This document shows, one piece after another, positions 17,194 through 25,194 of a stretch of 64,000 nt of DNA. Position numbers and translations under genes: made by a program. How positions within the stretch are numbered: the stretch's first letter is position 1; the number at the start of each line of letters is the position of its first letter. The notes beneath the pieces were generated by a model, which was not told the DNA's origin, searched no databases, and saw nothing but the letters and a program-made list of their open reading frames with translations. Source of the DNA: JAEVLT01 sp050496765 (GTDB taxonomy: Bacteria > Bacillota > Bacilli > Bacillales > Cytobacillaceae); assembly GCF_050496765.1 (NCBI RefSeq), contig NZ_JBNWEO010000005.1, positions 62,001 to 126,000 on the forward strand, written 5' to 3'.

Positions 17194-18201
17194 ATGACAG
17201 TTAAAGTAGGTATTAATGGATTTGGACGTATCGGACGCAATGTGTTCCGTGCAGCTCTTAAAAATTCAAATGTTGAAATCGTTGCAATCAATGATTTAAC
17301 AGATGCAAAGATGCTTGCACATCTTTTAAAATATGATTCCGTTCATGGGACTCTTGCAGAAGATGTTACCGTTGATGGTGAATATTTGGTTGTTGGCGGC
17401 CAAAAAGTAAAAGTTATCGCAGAGCGCGATCCTGCACAACTTGGCTGGGGAGACCTTGGCGTAGAAGTAGTCGTTGAATCTACCGGCCGCTTTACAAAAC
17501 GCGAAGATGCTGCAAAGCACTTGGAAGCTGGCGCGAAGAAAGTCATTATCTCTGCACCTGCAAACAACGAAGACATTACCATTGTTATGGGTGTTAACGA
17601 AGACAAATACGATGCTGCAAACCATCATGTGATTTCGAATGCATCTTGTACAACAAACTGCTTGGCACCATTTGCAAAAGTGTTAAACGACCAGTTCGGC
17701 ATCAAACGCGGTATGATGACAACTGTTCACTCTTATACAAATGACCAGCAAATCCTTGACCTGCCACACAAAGACTACCGTCGCGCCCGTGCTGCTGCTG
17801 AGAACATGATTCCTACTTCTACTGGTGCTGCAAAAGCTGTTGCATTGGTTCTTCCTGAATTAAAAGGAAAATTAAACGGTATGGCAATGCGCGTTCCAAC
17901 ACCAAACGTGTCAATCGTTGACTTAGTTGCTGAATTGGACAAAGACGTTACAGTTGAAGAAGTAAACACTGCGCTAAAAGAAGCTGCAGAAGGCCCGTTA
18001 AAAGGGATCTTAAATTACAGCGACCTTCCATTGGTTTCTCGTGACTACAATGGCTGCACAGCATCTTCTACAATCGATGCATTATCAACAATGGTGATCG
18101 AAGGAAACATGGTAAAAGTATTGTCTTGGTATGATAACGAGGTTGGTTACTCAAACCGTGTTGTTGACCTTGTTGACTATATCGCTTCAAAAGGACTTTA
18201 A
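17194..18201 (+). CDS. gapA: NAD-dependent glyceraldehyde-3-phosphate dehydrogenase (glycolytic)
   Basis: It oxidises glyceraldehyde-3-phosphate to 1,3-bisphosphoglycerate. The NAD-binding start VGINGFGRIGRNVFRAA, catalytic Cys in SNASCTTNCLAP near residue 152 and catalytic His in TTVHSYTNDQQ near residue 179 are present. Linkage to CggR and the payoff-phase enzymes identifies it as glycolytic GapA rather than gluconeogenic GapB. AAAGGAGG precedes the ATG. Codon choice looks strongly biased, as expected for an abundant protein. Confidence 0.98.
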   Translation: MTVKVGINGFGRIGRNVFRAALKNSNVEIVAINDLTDAKMLAHLLKYDSVHGTLAEDVTVDGEYLVVGGQKVKVIAERDPAQLGWGDLGVEVVVESTGRFTKREDAAKHLEAGAKKVIISAPANNEDITIVMGVNEDKYDAANHHVISNASCTTNCLAPFAKVLNDQFGIKRGMMTTVHSYTNDQQILDLPHKDYRRARAAAENMIPTSTGAAKAVALVLPELKGKLNGMAMRVPTPNVSIVDLVAELDKDVTVEEVNTALKEAAEGPLKGILNYSDLPLVSRDYNGCTASSTIDALSTMVIEGNMVKVLSWYDNEVGYSNRVVDLVDYIASKGL

Positions 18202-18218
18202 TTTTTCAAAGAATGGGC

Positions 18219-18248
18219 TTGGAATTCATATCCAAGAACATCTATAAT
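18219..18248 (+). promoter_or_regulatory. Internal promoter upstream of pgk
   Basis: TTGGAA (18219-18224), 18 nt, TATAAT (18243-18248), starting 18 bp after the gapA stop. It would let pgk to eno be expressed without CggR control. Confidence 0.7.
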
Positions 18249-18273
18249 GATAATCGTGATTAGAATGCTTTTA

Positions 18274-18307
18274 AAAGGGGAGCGGGGAGGATTCCCCTCT
18301 CCCCTTT
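18274..18307 (+). terminator. GC-rich hairpin between gapA and pgk
   Basis: AAAGGGGAG and GGGGA pair with TCCCC and CTCCCCTTT around a 4-nt loop, with one C/T mismatch. The T-run after it is poor, so it may be a partial terminator, attenuator or mRNA stabiliser separating highly expressed cggR-gapA from the rest. Confidence 0.6.
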
Positions 18308-18342
18308 CCATTTTCCCCTAAATTGAGGAGGTCCTTTTTCAG

Positions 18343-19527
18343 ATGAATAAGAAAACCTTAAAAGATGTTGAAGTAAGTGGAAAACGTGTATTTTGCCGTG
18401 TTGATTTCAATGTACCGATGCAGGATGGGAAAATCACTGACGAAACAAGAATTCGCGCCGCTTTGCCAACGATTCAATACTTGACAGAGCAAGGAGCAAA
18501 AGTGATTTTGGCAAGCCACCTTGGCCGTCCAAAAGGAAAAGTGGTCGAAGAAATGCGCTTAACCCCTGTAGCTGCCCGCCTTGGAGAACTGCTTGGCAAA
18601 GAAGTAAAAAAAGCGGATGAAGCGTACGGCAACTCCGTCAAGGCACTGATTGACACAATGGCAAACGGGGATGTACTTCTTTTGGAAAACGTTCGCTTCT
18701 ACCCTGGTGAAGAAAAGAATGATCCGGAATTGGCAAAAGCATTTGCAGAGCTTGCCGATGTCTATGTGAATGATGCCTTTGGTGCTGCCCACCGCGCTCA
18801 CGCTTCAACAGAAGGAATTGCCCACCATCTGCCAGCTGTAGCAGGATTTTTAATGGAAAAAGAATTGGATGTATTGGGGAAAGCTCTCTCGAATCCTGAT
18901 CGTCCGTTTACAGCCATCATTGGCGGTGCAAAGGTGAAAGACAAAATCGGCGTGATTGAGAACCTTCTTGATAAAGTGGATAATTTAATTATTGGCGGCG
19001 GATTGGCCTATACATTCGTTAAAGCACAAGGCCATGAAGTAGGCAAGTCGCTTCTTGAAGCGGATAAAATCGATCTGGCCCATTCATTTATGGAAAAGGC
19101 AAAGGCAAAAGGCGTGAATTTTTACATGCCTGTCGATGTCATCGTTGCTGATGATTTTTCAGAAGATGCGAATAAAAAAGTTGTATCCATCGAAGAAATT
19201 CCTGCCGATTGGGAAGCTCTTGATATTGGACCAAAAACGCAAGAAATTTACCGTGATGTCATCCAAAAATCGAAATTGGTGATTTGGAATGGACCAATGG
19301 GCGTATTTGAATTAGATGCTTTTGCAAAAGGGACGAAAGCTGTTGCTCAGGCACTGGCTGATGCTGAAGGTACCTATTCAGTCATTGGCGGCGGGGATTC
19401 AGCTGCAGCTGTTGAAAAATTCCACTTAGCAGATAAGATGAGTCATATTTCGACTGGCGGCGGTGCATCGCTTGAATTCATGGAAGGAAAAGAACTTCCA
19501 GGCGTTGTCGCTTTAAACGATAAATAA
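18343..19527 (+). CDS. pgk: Phosphoglycerate kinase
   Basis: It transfers phosphate from 1,3-bisphosphoglycerate to ADP. The N-terminal substrate loop FCRVDFNVPMQDG, ASHLGRPKG near residue 60 and the nucleotide-site glycines in YSVIGGGDSAAAVEKF near residue 350 are clear. The length of 394 aa is standard. GAGGAGG lies upstream of the ATG. It is the first gene after the internal promoter and hairpin, and is followed by tpiA after 24 nt. Confidence 0.98.
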   Translation: MNKKTLKDVEVSGKRVFCRVDFNVPMQDGKITDETRIRAALPTIQYLTEQGAKVILASHLGRPKGKVVEEMRLTPVAARLGELLGKEVKKADEAYGNSVKALIDTMANGDVLLLENVRFYPGEEKNDPELAKAFAELADVYVNDAFGAAHRAHASTEGIAHHLPAVAGFLMEKELDVLGKALSNPDRPFTAIIGGAKVKDKIGVIENLLDKVDNLIIGGGLAYTFVKAQGHEVGKSLLEADKIDLAHSFMEKAKAKGVNFYMPVDVIVADDFSEDANKKVVSIEEIPADWEALDIGPKTQEIYRDVIQKSKLVIWNGPMGVFELDAFAKGTKAVAQALADAEGTYSVIGGGDSAAAVEKFHLADKMSHISTGGGASLEFMEGKELPGVVALNDK

Positions 19528-19551
19528 TTTTTACAGAAAGGATGTGCCAGA

Positions 19552-20313
19552 ATGAGAAAACCGATTATTGCAGGTAACTGGAAAATGAACAAAACACTTG
19601 CGGAAGCAAAAAGCTTCGCGGAAGAAGTCAAAAATTCTGTTCCAAGCAAGACGGAAGTGGAATCGGTCATTTGTGCTCCAGCATTGTTCTTGCCTGCTCT
19701 TGTAGAAACGGTAAAAGGAACAGATGTAGCAATTGGCGCGCAAAATATGCACTTTGAAGAAAGCGGAGCCTTTACAGGAGAGATCAGCCCTGTTGCTTTA
19801 GCAGATCTTGGCGTTCAGTATGTGATTATTGGCCATTCCGAACGCCGCGAAATGTTCAATGAGACCGATGAATCCGTAAATAAAAAAGCGAAAGCTGCTT
19901 TTAAGCATCATTTAACACCGATTATTTGCTGCGGTGAAACACTTGAACAGCGCGAAAATGGTGAAACAAATGAGTTCGTCGCCGGCCAAATCAAAAACGC
20001 ATTAGCTGGTTTAACCGATGAACAAGTAAAACAAACGGTCATTGCATACGAACCGATCTGGGCAATTGGCACTGGGAAATCATCAACAGCTGCTGATGCA
20101 AATGAAGTCTGTGCCCATATTCGCCAAGTTGTTGCAGAAGTTTGTTCACCGGATGTGGCAGAGGCGGTTCGCATTCAATATGGCGGCAGTGTAAAGCCGG
20201 GAAATATTAAAGAATACATGGCACAGCCGGATATTGATGGTGCTCTTGTTGGCGGCGCAAGCCTTGAGGCACAATCATTTTTACAATTAGTGGAGGCAGG
20301 TCGTTATGAGTAA
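19552..20313 (+). CDS. tpiA: Triosephosphate isomerase
   Basis: It interconverts dihydroxyacetone phosphate and glyceraldehyde-3-phosphate. AGNWKMNKT carries the catalytic Lys, VIIGHSERREMF the His and AYEPIWAIGTGKSS the catalytic Glu with the flexible loop; QYGGSVKPGN closes the phosphate site. It is 253 aa. It overlaps gpmI by 8 bp, and the gpmI ribosome site lies within its end. Confidence 0.98.
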   Translation: MRKPIIAGNWKMNKTLAEAKSFAEEVKNSVPSKTEVESVICAPALFLPALVETVKGTDVAIGAQNMHFEESGAFTGEISPVALADLGVQYVIIGHSERREMFNETDESVNKKAKAAFKHHLTPIICCGETLEQRENGETNEFVAGQIKNALAGLTDEQVKQTVIAYEPIWAIGTGKSSTAADANEVCAHIRQVVAEVCSPDVAEAVRIQYGGSVKPGNIKEYMAQPDIDGALVGGASLEAQSFLQLVEAGRYE

Positions 20314-21841
20314 ATCTCCAGTTGCCTTGATCATCCTAGATGGTTTTGGCTGCAGAAATGAAACAAAAGGCAATGCAGTAGCTCAAGCGAAAAAACCGAA
20401 TTTTGACCGGTATTGGAACGAGTTCCCGCATGCGCAAATGTTTGCCAGCGGTGAGGCAGTTGGCCTGCCGGACGGGCAAATGGGCAACTCCGAGGTGGGC
20501 CACACCAATATCGGAGCTGGAAGAATTGTTTACCAAAACTTAACGCGTGTCAGCATTGCGATTCGTGAAGGGGAATTCCAAAAAAATGAAACGTTCCTTG
20601 GAGCGATTGATCATGTGAAAACGCATGATACAGCACTGCATCTTTTTGGATTGCTGTCAGATGGCGGGGTACATAGCCATATTAGCCATATGTTTGCCTT
20701 GCTGAAGCTTGCAGCCGATCATGGTTTGAAGAAAGTGTATGTCCATGCTTTTCTTGACGGCCGCGATGTAGGTCCGCAAACGGCTGAAACATATATTCAG
20801 CAAACGCTGGACAAAATGAAAGAGTACGGTGTTGGCGAGTTTGCAACGATTTCTGGCCGCTATTATTCCATGGATCGCGACAAGCGCTGGGAGCGCGTTG
20901 AGAAGTCTTATCGCGCAATGGTATACGGCGAAGGCCCTGCTTACACCAATCCACATGATTTGATAAAAGATTCATATGAACACGGAATTTTTGACGAATT
21001 CGTAATTCCGTCTGTTATCACAAGAGATGATGGACAACCTGTTGCAACGATTCAAGATAATGATTCCGTTATTTTTTACAATTTCCGCCCGGATAGAGCG
21101 ATTCAAATTTCCAATACATTTACGAATGACGACTTCCGCTCGTTTGACCGCGGACCAAAACATCCGAAAGATCTTTACTTTGTCTGCTTAACGCATTTCA
21201 GCGAAACGGTGAAAGGCTATGTTGCCTTTAAACCAACCAACTTGGACAATACACTTGGAGAAGTTTTATCGCAAAATGGTTTAAAGCAGTTGCGCATTGC
21301 CGAAACGGAAAAATATCCGCATGTTACATTTTTTATGAGCGGCGGTCGCGAAGATAAGTTTCCTGGTGAAGAACGGATTTTAATCAATTCGCCAAAGGTT
21401 GCCACTTATGATTTGAAACCGGAAATGAGTGCGTATGAAGTAACCGATGCACTTTTAAAAGCAATCAGCGAAGATCAATTCGATGCGATCATTTTGAACT
21501 TTGCAAACCCGGATATGGTGGGGCACTCCGGTATGCTTGAGCCGACCATTAAAGCGATTGAAGCAGTGGATGAGTGCTTAGGAAAAGTCATTGATGCCAT
21601 TCTTGGAAAAGACGGTGTAGCGATCATCACAGCCGATCACGGAAATGCGGATGAAGTGGTAACCCTTGAAGGGAATCCAATGACCGCACACACGACAAAT
21701 CCAGTTCCTGTCATTGTAACGAAGAAGGGAATTGAATTGCGTAATGGCGGCATTTTAGCCGACCTAGCCCCTACGATGCTTGATCTATTAGGGATTCAGC
21801 AGCCGGTTGAAATGACTGGAAAAACCATTATCGAAAAATAA
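20306..21841 (+). CDS. gpmI: 2,3-bisphosphoglycerate-independent phosphoglycerate mutase
   Basis: A manganese-dependent mutase interconverting 3- and 2-phosphoglycerate. LIILDGFGCR supplies the first metal Asp, MGNSEVGHTNIGAGR the catalytic Ser near residue 62, VHAFLDGRDVGPQ the substrate site, and ITADHGNADEV the C-terminal metal ligands. The 511-aa length is typical for bacilli, whose spores use its pH-dependent activity to hold 3-phosphoglycerate. It is coupled to tpiA by overlap. Confidence 0.98.
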   Translation: MSKSPVALIILDGFGCRNETKGNAVAQAKKPNFDRYWNEFPHAQMFASGEAVGLPDGQMGNSEVGHTNIGAGRIVYQNLTRVSIAIREGEFQKNETFLGAIDHVKTHDTALHLFGLLSDGGVHSHISHMFALLKLAADHGLKKVYVHAFLDGRDVGPQTAETYIQQTLDKMKEYGVGEFATISGRYYSMDRDKRWERVEKSYRAMVYGEGPAYTNPHDLIKDSYEHGIFDEFVIPSVITRDDGQPVATIQDNDSVIFYNFRPDRAIQISNTFTNDDFRSFDRGPKHPKDLYFVCLTHFSETVKGYVAFKPTNLDNTLGEVLSQNGLKQLRIAETEKYPHVTFFMSGGREDKFPGEERILINSPKVATYDLKPEMSAYEVTDALLKAISEDQFDAIILNFANPDMVGHSGMLEPTIKAIEAVDECLGKVIDAILGKDGVAIITADHGNADEVVTLEGNPMTAHTTNPVPVIVTKKGIELRNGGILADLAPTMLDLLGIQQPVEMTGKTIIEK

Positions 21842-21867
21842 TTTTTTGAAAATAAGGAGAGATACAA

Positions 21868-23163
21868 ATGCCATTTATTGTTGATGTATATGCACGTGAA
21901 GTATTAGATTCCCGCGGTAATCCGACTGTTGAGGTTGAAGTAACGACTGAGTCCGGCGCTTTCGGACGCGCCCTTGTTCCAAGCGGCGCTTCTACTGGCG
22001 AATACGAAGCAGTTGAGCTTCGCGATGGCGACAAAGAACGCTATCTTGGCAAAGGTGTATTAAAAGCAGTAGAAAACGTAAACGACGTAATTGCTCCAGA
22101 ACTGATCGGTGAGTACAGTGTCCTTGATCAAGTAGGCGTAGATAATGCGCTGATCGCACTTGATGGAACAGAAAACAAAGGAAAATTAGGTGCAAATGCG
22201 ATCCTTGGTGTTTCCATGGCTGTTGCCCGCGCTGCCGCAGATTACCTTGACATTCCTTTATATCAATACCTTGGCGGTTTCAACGCGAAGCAGCTTCCAG
22301 TTCCAATGATGAACATTGTAAACGGCGGCGAACATGCTGACAACAACGTTGACATCCAAGAATTCATGGTTATGCCTGTTGGCGCTCCAAGTTTCAAAGA
22401 AGCATTGCGCATGGGAGCAGAAATTTTCCATAACTTAAAATCCGTTCTTAAAGCAAAAGGTTATAACACCGCTGTTGGCGACGAAGGCGGTTTTGCACCA
22501 AACCTAGGATCGAACGAAGAAGCTCTGCAAACCATTGTCGAAGCAATTGAAAAAGCCGGCTACAAGCCTGGTGAAGAAGTAATGTTGGCAATGGACGCTG
22601 CGTCTTCTGAGTTTTACAACAAAGAAGACGGTAAATACCATCTTGCTGGTGAGGGTGTTGTCAAAACGTCTGCTGAAATGGTGGACTGGTACGAGCAGCT
22701 TGTTGCAAAATACCCAATCATTTCAATCGAAGACGGCTTAGACGAAAACGACTGGGAAGGCCACAAGCTTTTAACCGAGCGCCTTGGCAAAAAAGTTCAA
22801 TTAGTTGGCGACGACTTATTCGTAACAAACACGAAGAAGCTTGCTGAAGGGATTGAAAAAGGCATAGCAAACTCAATCCTAATCAAAGTAAACCAAATCG
22901 GTACCCTTACTGAAACGTTTGATGCCATTGAAATGGCGAAGCGCGCAGGTTACACAGCGGTTATTTCTCACCGTTCCGGTGAAACAGAAGACAGCACAAT
23001 CGCTGATATCGCCGTGGCGACAAACGCTGGCCAAATCAAAACAGGCTCCGCTTCCCGTACTGACCGGATCGCGAAATACAACCAATTGCTTCGCATCGAA
23101 GATAATCTTGGCGAAACAGCTATTTTTAACGGAATTAAATCTTTCTACAACTTAAGCAAGTAA
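21868..23163 (+). CDS. eno: Enolase
   Basis: It dehydrates 2-phosphoglycerate to phosphoenolpyruvate using Mg2+ and is also a degradosome partner in bacilli. VLDSRGNPTVEVEV, GGEHADNNVDIQEFM, GDEGGFAPNL, the metal ligand region LVGDDLFVTN and SHRSGETEDSTIADI are all present. It is 431 aa. AAGGAGA precedes the ATG. It is the last gene of the glycolytic operon and is followed by a strong terminator. Confidence 0.98.
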   Translation: MPFIVDVYAREVLDSRGNPTVEVEVTTESGAFGRALVPSGASTGEYEAVELRDGDKERYLGKGVLKAVENVNDVIAPELIGEYSVLDQVGVDNALIALDGTENKGKLGANAILGVSMAVARAAADYLDIPLYQYLGGFNAKQLPVPMMNIVNGGEHADNNVDIQEFMVMPVGAPSFKEALRMGAEIFHNLKSVLKAKGYNTAVGDEGGFAPNLGSNEEALQTIVEAIEKAGYKPGEEVMLAMDAASSEFYNKEDGKYHLAGEGVVKTSAEMVDWYEQLVAKYPIISIEDGLDENDWEGHKLLTERLGKKVQLVGDDLFVTNTKKLAEGIEKGIANSILIKVNQIGTLTETFDAIEMAKRAGYTAVISHRSGETEDSTIADIAVATNAGQIKTGSASRTDRIAKYNQLLRIEDNLGETAIFNGIKSFYNLSK

Positions 23164-23211
23164 TTTTTGCGAAAAGGCTGCGGGGATTGAATGCGGCCCG
23201 TTTCCGAAATC

Positions 23212-23247
23212 AGGCGCTCATAGACGTATGAGCGCCTTGTTTTTTTG
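23212..23247 (+). terminator. Terminator of the glycolytic operon
   Basis: AGGCGCTCATA, loop GACG and TATGAGCGCCT form an 11-bp perfect stem, followed by TGTTTTTTT. Confidence 0.92.
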
Positions 23248-23264
23248 CTCGTAAGCGATTTTGA

Positions 23265-23612
23265 ACCGATTCGACGTGGTTATAGAAGAATTCGACGCGA
23301 ATGGAGGCGGATTCGACGTGATTTCAGAGGGATTCGACGCAAATGGGGGCAGATTCGACGTGATTTCAGGTGGATTCGACGCAAATGGAGGCGGATTCGA
23401 CGTGATTTCAGAGGGATTCGACGCAAATGGAGGCGGATTCGACGTGATTTCAGAGGGATTCGACGCAAAAGGAGGTAGATTCGACGTAATTTCAGAGGAT
23501 TCGACGCAAATGGAGACGGAATCGACGTGGTTATAGAGGAATTCGACGCAATCGGAGGCGGATTCGACATGATTTAGGAGGAATTCGACGCAAATGGAGG
23601 CGGATTCGACGC
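23265..23612. repeat. Helically phased tandem array: 17 TCGAC boxes at 21-bp steps
   Basis: TCGAC occurs at 23271, 23292, 23313 and onward to 23606, seventeen times, every step exactly 21 bp except one of 20. Two half-units alternate (GATTCGACGTGATTTCAGAG and GATTCGACGCAAATGGAGGC), giving a 42-bp higher-order period. Because 42 is a multiple of 3, spurious frames of up to 96 codons open on both strands; these are not genes. The array fills most of the 670-bp eno-secG gap. I see nothing else there except the eno terminator. Confidence 0.93.
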
Positions 23613-23833
23613 GATTGTCGAAAAATCTGTTGATTTGAATATTGATTCTCGATCGATCAGGTTGTAGAAATGTCTGCCCCGCACCAAAAGAGGCGTTGTT
23701 GGATAATACTTACTTCCAGAGCATGAAAAAACAGCGGAATGATACGAAACCGATTCCTTCTATTGTGAAAAAGCACGGATTATGGTACATTTAAAATAAT
23801 GCGAAATGTACGTTGTAACAGGAGGTGTCCTAC

Positions 23834-24067
23834 ATGCATGCATTATTTGTTACATTATTAGTCATCGTAAGTGTTGCCCTTATTGTGATTGTACTTCTTC
23901 AGTCTGGTAAAAGCGCTGGATTATCCGGAGCGATTTCTGGGGGCGCGGAGCAGTTGTTTGGAAAACAAAAGGCACGGGGAATCGATTTGATTCTGCACCG
24001 AATTACCGTTGTTTTATCCGTGCTGTTCTTCTTGCTGGCGCTAGCTGTTACTTATTTTAAAATTTAA
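23834..24067 (+). CDS. secG: Preprotein translocase subunit SecG
   Basis: A 77-aa inner component of SecYEG. Two membrane segments (TLLVIVSVALIVIVLLQ and ITVVLSVLFFLLALAVTY) flank the conserved GKSAGLSGAISGGAEQLFG loop. A GTG at 23825 is in frame but lies against the ribosome site GGAGGTG, so ATG 23834 (MHALFV) is the start. As in B. subtilis it heads secG-est-rnr-smpB, although a terminator hairpin follows it. Confidence 0.96.
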   Translation: MHALFVTLLVIVSVALIVIVLLQSGKSAGLSGAISGGAEQLFGKQKARGIDLILHRITVVLSVLFFLLALAVTYFKI

Positions 24068-24079
24068 TAGTGACTGTAA

Positions 24080-24110
24080 AACCTGGCTATCCATAAGAGC
24101 CGGGTTTTTT
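24080..24110 (+). terminator. Terminator of secG
   Basis: AACCTGGCT pairs with AGCCGGGTT (one G-U) around a 9-nt loop and is followed by TTTT. Confidence 0.78.
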
Positions 24111-24212
24111 GTATGGACAAAACACATTCAGGCGCCACTCCAAGCCGTATTTCTGGATTGTTCCCCGCCCGTTTGCTAAAACTAAAGTAGGACAGAAAGG
24201 GGAATTTTTGCA

Positions 24213-24953
24213 ATGAAAGTCACAACACCACAGCCATTTACATTTGAGGCAGGAAAACGGGCCGTCTTGTTATTGCATGGATTTACTGGAAACTCTGCGG
24301 ACGTCAGGATGCTGGGCCGTTTTTTAGAAAAAAAGGGCTACACAAGCCATGCGCCTCATTACAAAGGACACGGAGTTCCGCCGGAAGAACTTGTTCATAC
24401 CGGACCGGAAGATTGGTGGCAGGACGTCATAAACGGCTATCATTTTTTAAAAAATAAAGGGTATGATGAAATAGCAGTCGCCGGCCTCTCATTAGGCGGC
24501 GTATTTTCCTTGAAATTAGGTTACACTGTACCTATAAAGGGAATTATCCCCATGTGTGCACCGATGTATATCAAAAGTGAAGACGTGATGTATCAAGGAG
24601 TTTTGGAATATGCCCGCGAATTTAAAAAACGGGAAGGGAAAACACCGGATGAAATCGAAAACGAAATGGATGCTTTTCAACCGATGAATACATTAAAAGC
24701 ATTGCAGAAATTGATTGCGGACGTCCGTGAACATGTGGACCATGTTTATGCACCGATCTTTGTCGTCCAGGCCCGCCATGATCAAATGATCAATCCGGAC
24801 AGTGCCACTATTATTTACAATGAAGTTGAATCAGATTTGAAAGAAATCAAATGGTACGAAGAATCTGGACATGTCATTACACTGGATAAGGAGCGAGACC
24901 AGCTTCACGAGGATGTCTATGCATTTTTGGAAAGACTCGACTGGACCGTATAA
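24213..24953 (+). CDS. est: Carboxylesterase (YvaK/Est30 type)
   Basis: A 246-aa alpha/beta hydrolase. The oxyanion segment LLLHGFTGNSADV, nucleophile elbow AGLSLGGVFS near residue 94, catalytic Asp in QARHDQMI near residue 190 and His in ESGHVITLD near residue 220 form the triad. It belongs to the thermostable Est30-like carboxylesterases encoded beside secG and rnr in bacilli. Start ATG 24213 follows AAAGGGGA. The 240-bp gap before rnr holds nothing I recognise. Confidence 0.93.
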   Translation: MKVTTPQPFTFEAGKRAVLLLHGFTGNSADVRMLGRFLEKKGYTSHAPHYKGHGVPPEELVHTGPEDWWQDVINGYHFLKNKGYDEIAVAGLSLGGVFSLKLGYTVPIKGIIPMCAPMYIKSEDVMYQGVLEYAREFKKREGKTPDEIENEMDAFQPMNTLKALQKLIADVREHVDHVYAPIFVVQARHDQMINPDSATIIYNEVESDLKEIKWYEESGHVITLDKERDQLHEDVYAFLERLDWTV

Positions 24954-25194
24954 CCGATAATTCGCCGATTGGCAAGCCCTTTGGACGGTTCATGAGACGT
25001 AGTTGAATGGATCACGCTCGTTGACGCCGCATCCTGTGGCACTCTTCTTACTAGGACGTCCTCGAAAAGGTGTCGCTTTTCCTTCGTGCGATGATGAAGC
25101 TTCCGAAGAATTCCTTATCCTGTTCATTGGGCGTTCAGAATTTGTCCATATTCATGTTTGATTCGCTAAAAAAGCATCCTGAGGAGGGATACGC

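Noticed and set aside
23245..23570. Frames of 77-96 codons on both strands with Arg/Ile- or Gly/Phe/Asp-rich periodic translations
   Set aside because: They are the 21/42-bp tandem array read as codons; the period is a multiple of 3, so frames stay open by construction. There is no ribosome site or start context.
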